Assembly: GCA_937891905.1 (NCBI GenBank)
Contig: CALATT010000069.1
Span: 1-62,553 of the forward strand
Origin: an uncultured Bacteroidales bacterium
GTDB lineage: Bacteria > Bacteroidota > Bacteroidia > Bacteroidales > Paludibacteraceae
Direction of reading: 5' to 3'
Length of the DNA: 62,553 bases
The position numbers were made by a program, and so were the translations under genes. Below the pieces are notes generated by a model. It saw only the letters and a list, made by a program, of their open reading frames with translations, ran no database searches and was not told the origin of the DNA. Every line of letters begins with the position of its first letter. The first letter of the stretch is position 1. Shown here in pieces: positions 61,187-62,553 of this stretch.

Positions 61187-61317
61187 GGGGAATTCCAAGT
61201 TTATAACGCTTATTTAGCGGCGCAACACTTTGCGCTTGTCTTTATATCATTTTCTCCTTTCCCGGTGTGCTCGGAAGCACCGCTCGGAGAGGGACGATTT
61301 ATTTTATTTTACTTGTT

Positions 61318-62460
61318 TTAATTACGCTCGGAGGCGTTACGCTGCGAAGCGTAATTGTAGATATATTGTTTGTAGAACGGGTCACAGAAAGTGTATGTGG
61401 CTTCGTTTCGATCAATAATTCCTTCGTCCAGAAGAACAGCTACTGCCTTTTGTAGCGACGAGGCACCGACAAGCCTATAGCGCCGAATGTAGTCTCCTGA
61501 ATAGATATTATCTCCCGACTGCGTCAGAGCTATCAACAAGCGTTTTTGTAATACCGACAAGCGGTCAGTACGTTCAAAATAGTAGTCGCTTTTCAGTTCC
61601 ACCACCCGCAAGAAGCAGTTGTCGATAATATCTTTGGTTACATCGTGTAACTCTCCGACCATATATTGCCATATTTCGGCGGATAAGAGCTGGATATAGT
61701 AAGGTATGTTTTCCACCCGTGCAATCAGGTAGCGGCATAAATCCTCAGAGATCCGGATGCTGGATGTAGCAAAACGAGAGGTGATAAAATCAATGGTCTC
61801 ACGTTCCGGAAGAGTGGAGATCTGCAATGTAATTGCCGAATTATAGAAAGGCCTGTTCTTGTCCATAAACATATCTTGAATGATATGTGTCTTACTACCC
61901 AAGAAAAGATAGTTCGCGTGGTGTTGGAGTTGAATTTTACTGCGCATGAGAGCTTCTAACCCGAATTTAGACAGTTTGCGGATCTCCTGAAATTCATCCA
62001 TTACAACTACTATCCGCCGCCCGTCCTGTGCCATTTTTTCGGGCAACTCCAGGATGTCCGCAATCGTAGCAGGACTGACTTTCGTTTCTGCAAACTCTAT
62101 GCCGAACTCGGGCTTCCCGAATTCATCAAATGTCATCTTGGGGCGGATGTTTTTAAGCGCAGATACCATTTGGATAAACCGCTCAAAACTTGTTTGTTTG
62201 CGGTATAAGGCTTGTAAATATAATTCGGCGAACGATTCCAACGAATACACCGGCATCAAATCCAAATAGACACAACTAATACCGGATTGCTCCAATTGTT
62301 TCATTGCGCGGAAGACGAGCGAGGTCTTTCCATACCTCCTTGGAGCGAACAATACCATATTATTTCCTCCTTGCAAGGTATCTACGATGCGTTTGGTCTC
62401 CTCTTTCCTGTCGTAGAAATTATCCCCTTCGGCTATGGAAATATAGTTAAATGGATTCAT
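61318..62460 (-). CDS. AAA ATPase (archaeal ATPase-like, STAND-type)
   Basis: A 380-residue protein. Walker A FAPRRYGKTSLV (~38-49), Walker B VVVMDEFQEIR (~150-160), sensor FLGSKTHIIQDMF, and a C-terminal winged-helix (SVLQKRLLIALTQSGDNIYS, SSLQKAVAVLLDEGIIDR). This COG1672/PF01637-type family is widespread in Bacteroidales accessory regions; the function is unknown and may involve defence or mobile elements. It is flanked by two same-orientation copies of the composite repeat; copy 3 supplies its promoter, 35 nt upstream. Confidence 0.85.
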   Translation of the reverse strand: MNPFNYISIAEGDNFYDRKEETKRIVDTLQGGNNMVLFAPRRYGKTSLVFRAMKQLEQSGISCVYLDLMPVYSLESFAELYLQALYRKQTSFERFIQMVSALKNIRPKMTFDEFGKPEFGIEFAETKVSPATIADILELPEKMAQDGRRIVVVMDEFQEIRKLSKFGLEALMRSKIQLQHHANYLFLGSKTHIIQDMFMDKNRPFYNSAITLQISTLPERETIDFITSRFATSSIRISEDLCRYLIARVENIPYYIQLLSAEIWQYMVGELHDVTKDIIDNCFLRVVELKSDYYFERTDRLSVLQKRLLIALTQSGDNIYSGDYIRRYRLVGASSLQKAVAVLLDEGIIDRNEATYTFCDPFYKQYIYNYASQRNASERN

Positions 62461-62500
62461 ATAATACGCTTAATTCGTTACACTTTTTCAATTTCGCTTG

Positions 62501-62532
62501 CAAAGGTAGTAATAATTTTTGAAAGTACCAAA
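62501..62532 (-). promoter_or_regulatory. Promoter of the AAA ATPase, composite repeat copy 3
   Basis: Minus strand -33 TTTG (62529-62532), 20-nt spacer, -7 TACCTTTG (62501-62508), 40 nt before ATG 62460. Confidence 0.8.
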
Positions 62533-62534
62533 AG

Positions 62535-62553
62535 AAAAATGCCATTTATGCGG
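62535..62553 (-). terminator. Terminator half, composite repeat copy 3, cut by the window end
   Basis: The T-rich run and one arm (TGCCATTTATGC, 62540-62551) are visible; the other arm should lie just outside the window. Confidence 0.7.

Overview
The window is a stretch of a Bacteroidales (phylum Bacteroidota) chromosome. The evidence is a complete moxR-DUF58-batA/B/C/D/E operon, a TonB receptor paired with a DUF4249 lipoprotein, DUF4293 and PCMD/cadherin-like proteins, class I fumarase, almost no Shine-Dalgarno sequences, and many promoters of the Bacteroidota type (-33 TTTG or TTG, about 20 nt, then -7 TAnnTTTG). I cannot name the genus. No tRNA, rRNA, CRISPR array or intact transposase gene was seen.

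Layout. 1-3.1 kb (minus): a three-gene envelope glycosylation operon cut by the left edge. 3.1-9.9 kb (minus): a giant 2269-residue secreted repeat protein. 10.2-18.6 kb (plus): the Bat (aerotolerance) operon. 18.6-24.6 kb (minus): rimP-nusA-infB plus a lipoprotein with a low-complexity tail. 24.6-28.4 kb: type I pullulanase, a duplicated-domain membrane protein and a GNAT fusion protein. 28.9-35.6 kb: an AT-rich accessory island with a zeta-toxin-like kinase and a small partner, an array of immunity-like and cell-envelope genes interspersed with short orphan C-terminal coding tails, and a Fic protein whose catalytic His is Gln. 35.7-43 kb (plus): mfd, kdsB, deoD, yidC. 42.9-44.5 kb: a truncated SGNH-hydrolase relative divergent from a membrane LytTR regulator. 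44.5-50.3 kb (minus): TonB receptor, DUF4249, acyltransferase, DUF4293, rlmN. 50.3-55.6 kb (minus): fumarase, LytM-like protein, dxr and a frameshifted rseP. 56-60.8 kb (minus): an AT-rich polysaccharide operon with a long structured leader. 61.3-62.5 kb (minus): an AAA ATPase.

The most unusual signals are these. (1) Several families of short tandem repeats fill gaps between genes, often starting at or inside the stop codon of the upstream gene, and the same families are inserted in frame many times inside mfd. (2) A unit of about 70 bp, a 12-bp-stem terminator fused to a -33/-7 promoter, occurs three times, always in front of accessory genes. (3) Three short coding tails end on or just before the starts of immunity-like genes, as expected for the remains of displaced polymorphic toxins. 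(4) Four direct repeats at 20/21/20-bp spacing lie in front of the LytTR gene. (5) A possible terminator/antiterminator switch lies in the leader of the polysaccharide operon. (6) A 15-mer surrounds the -33 box of three otherwise unrelated promoters at an identical distance from -7.

How the genes work together. The Bat operon looks like one envelope stress machine (MoxR chaperone, VWA and TPR proteins). rimP-nusA-infB is the usual translation/transcription operon. The fumarase operon mixes metabolism, isoprenoid synthesis and envelope proteolysis. The two edge clusters build surface glycans.
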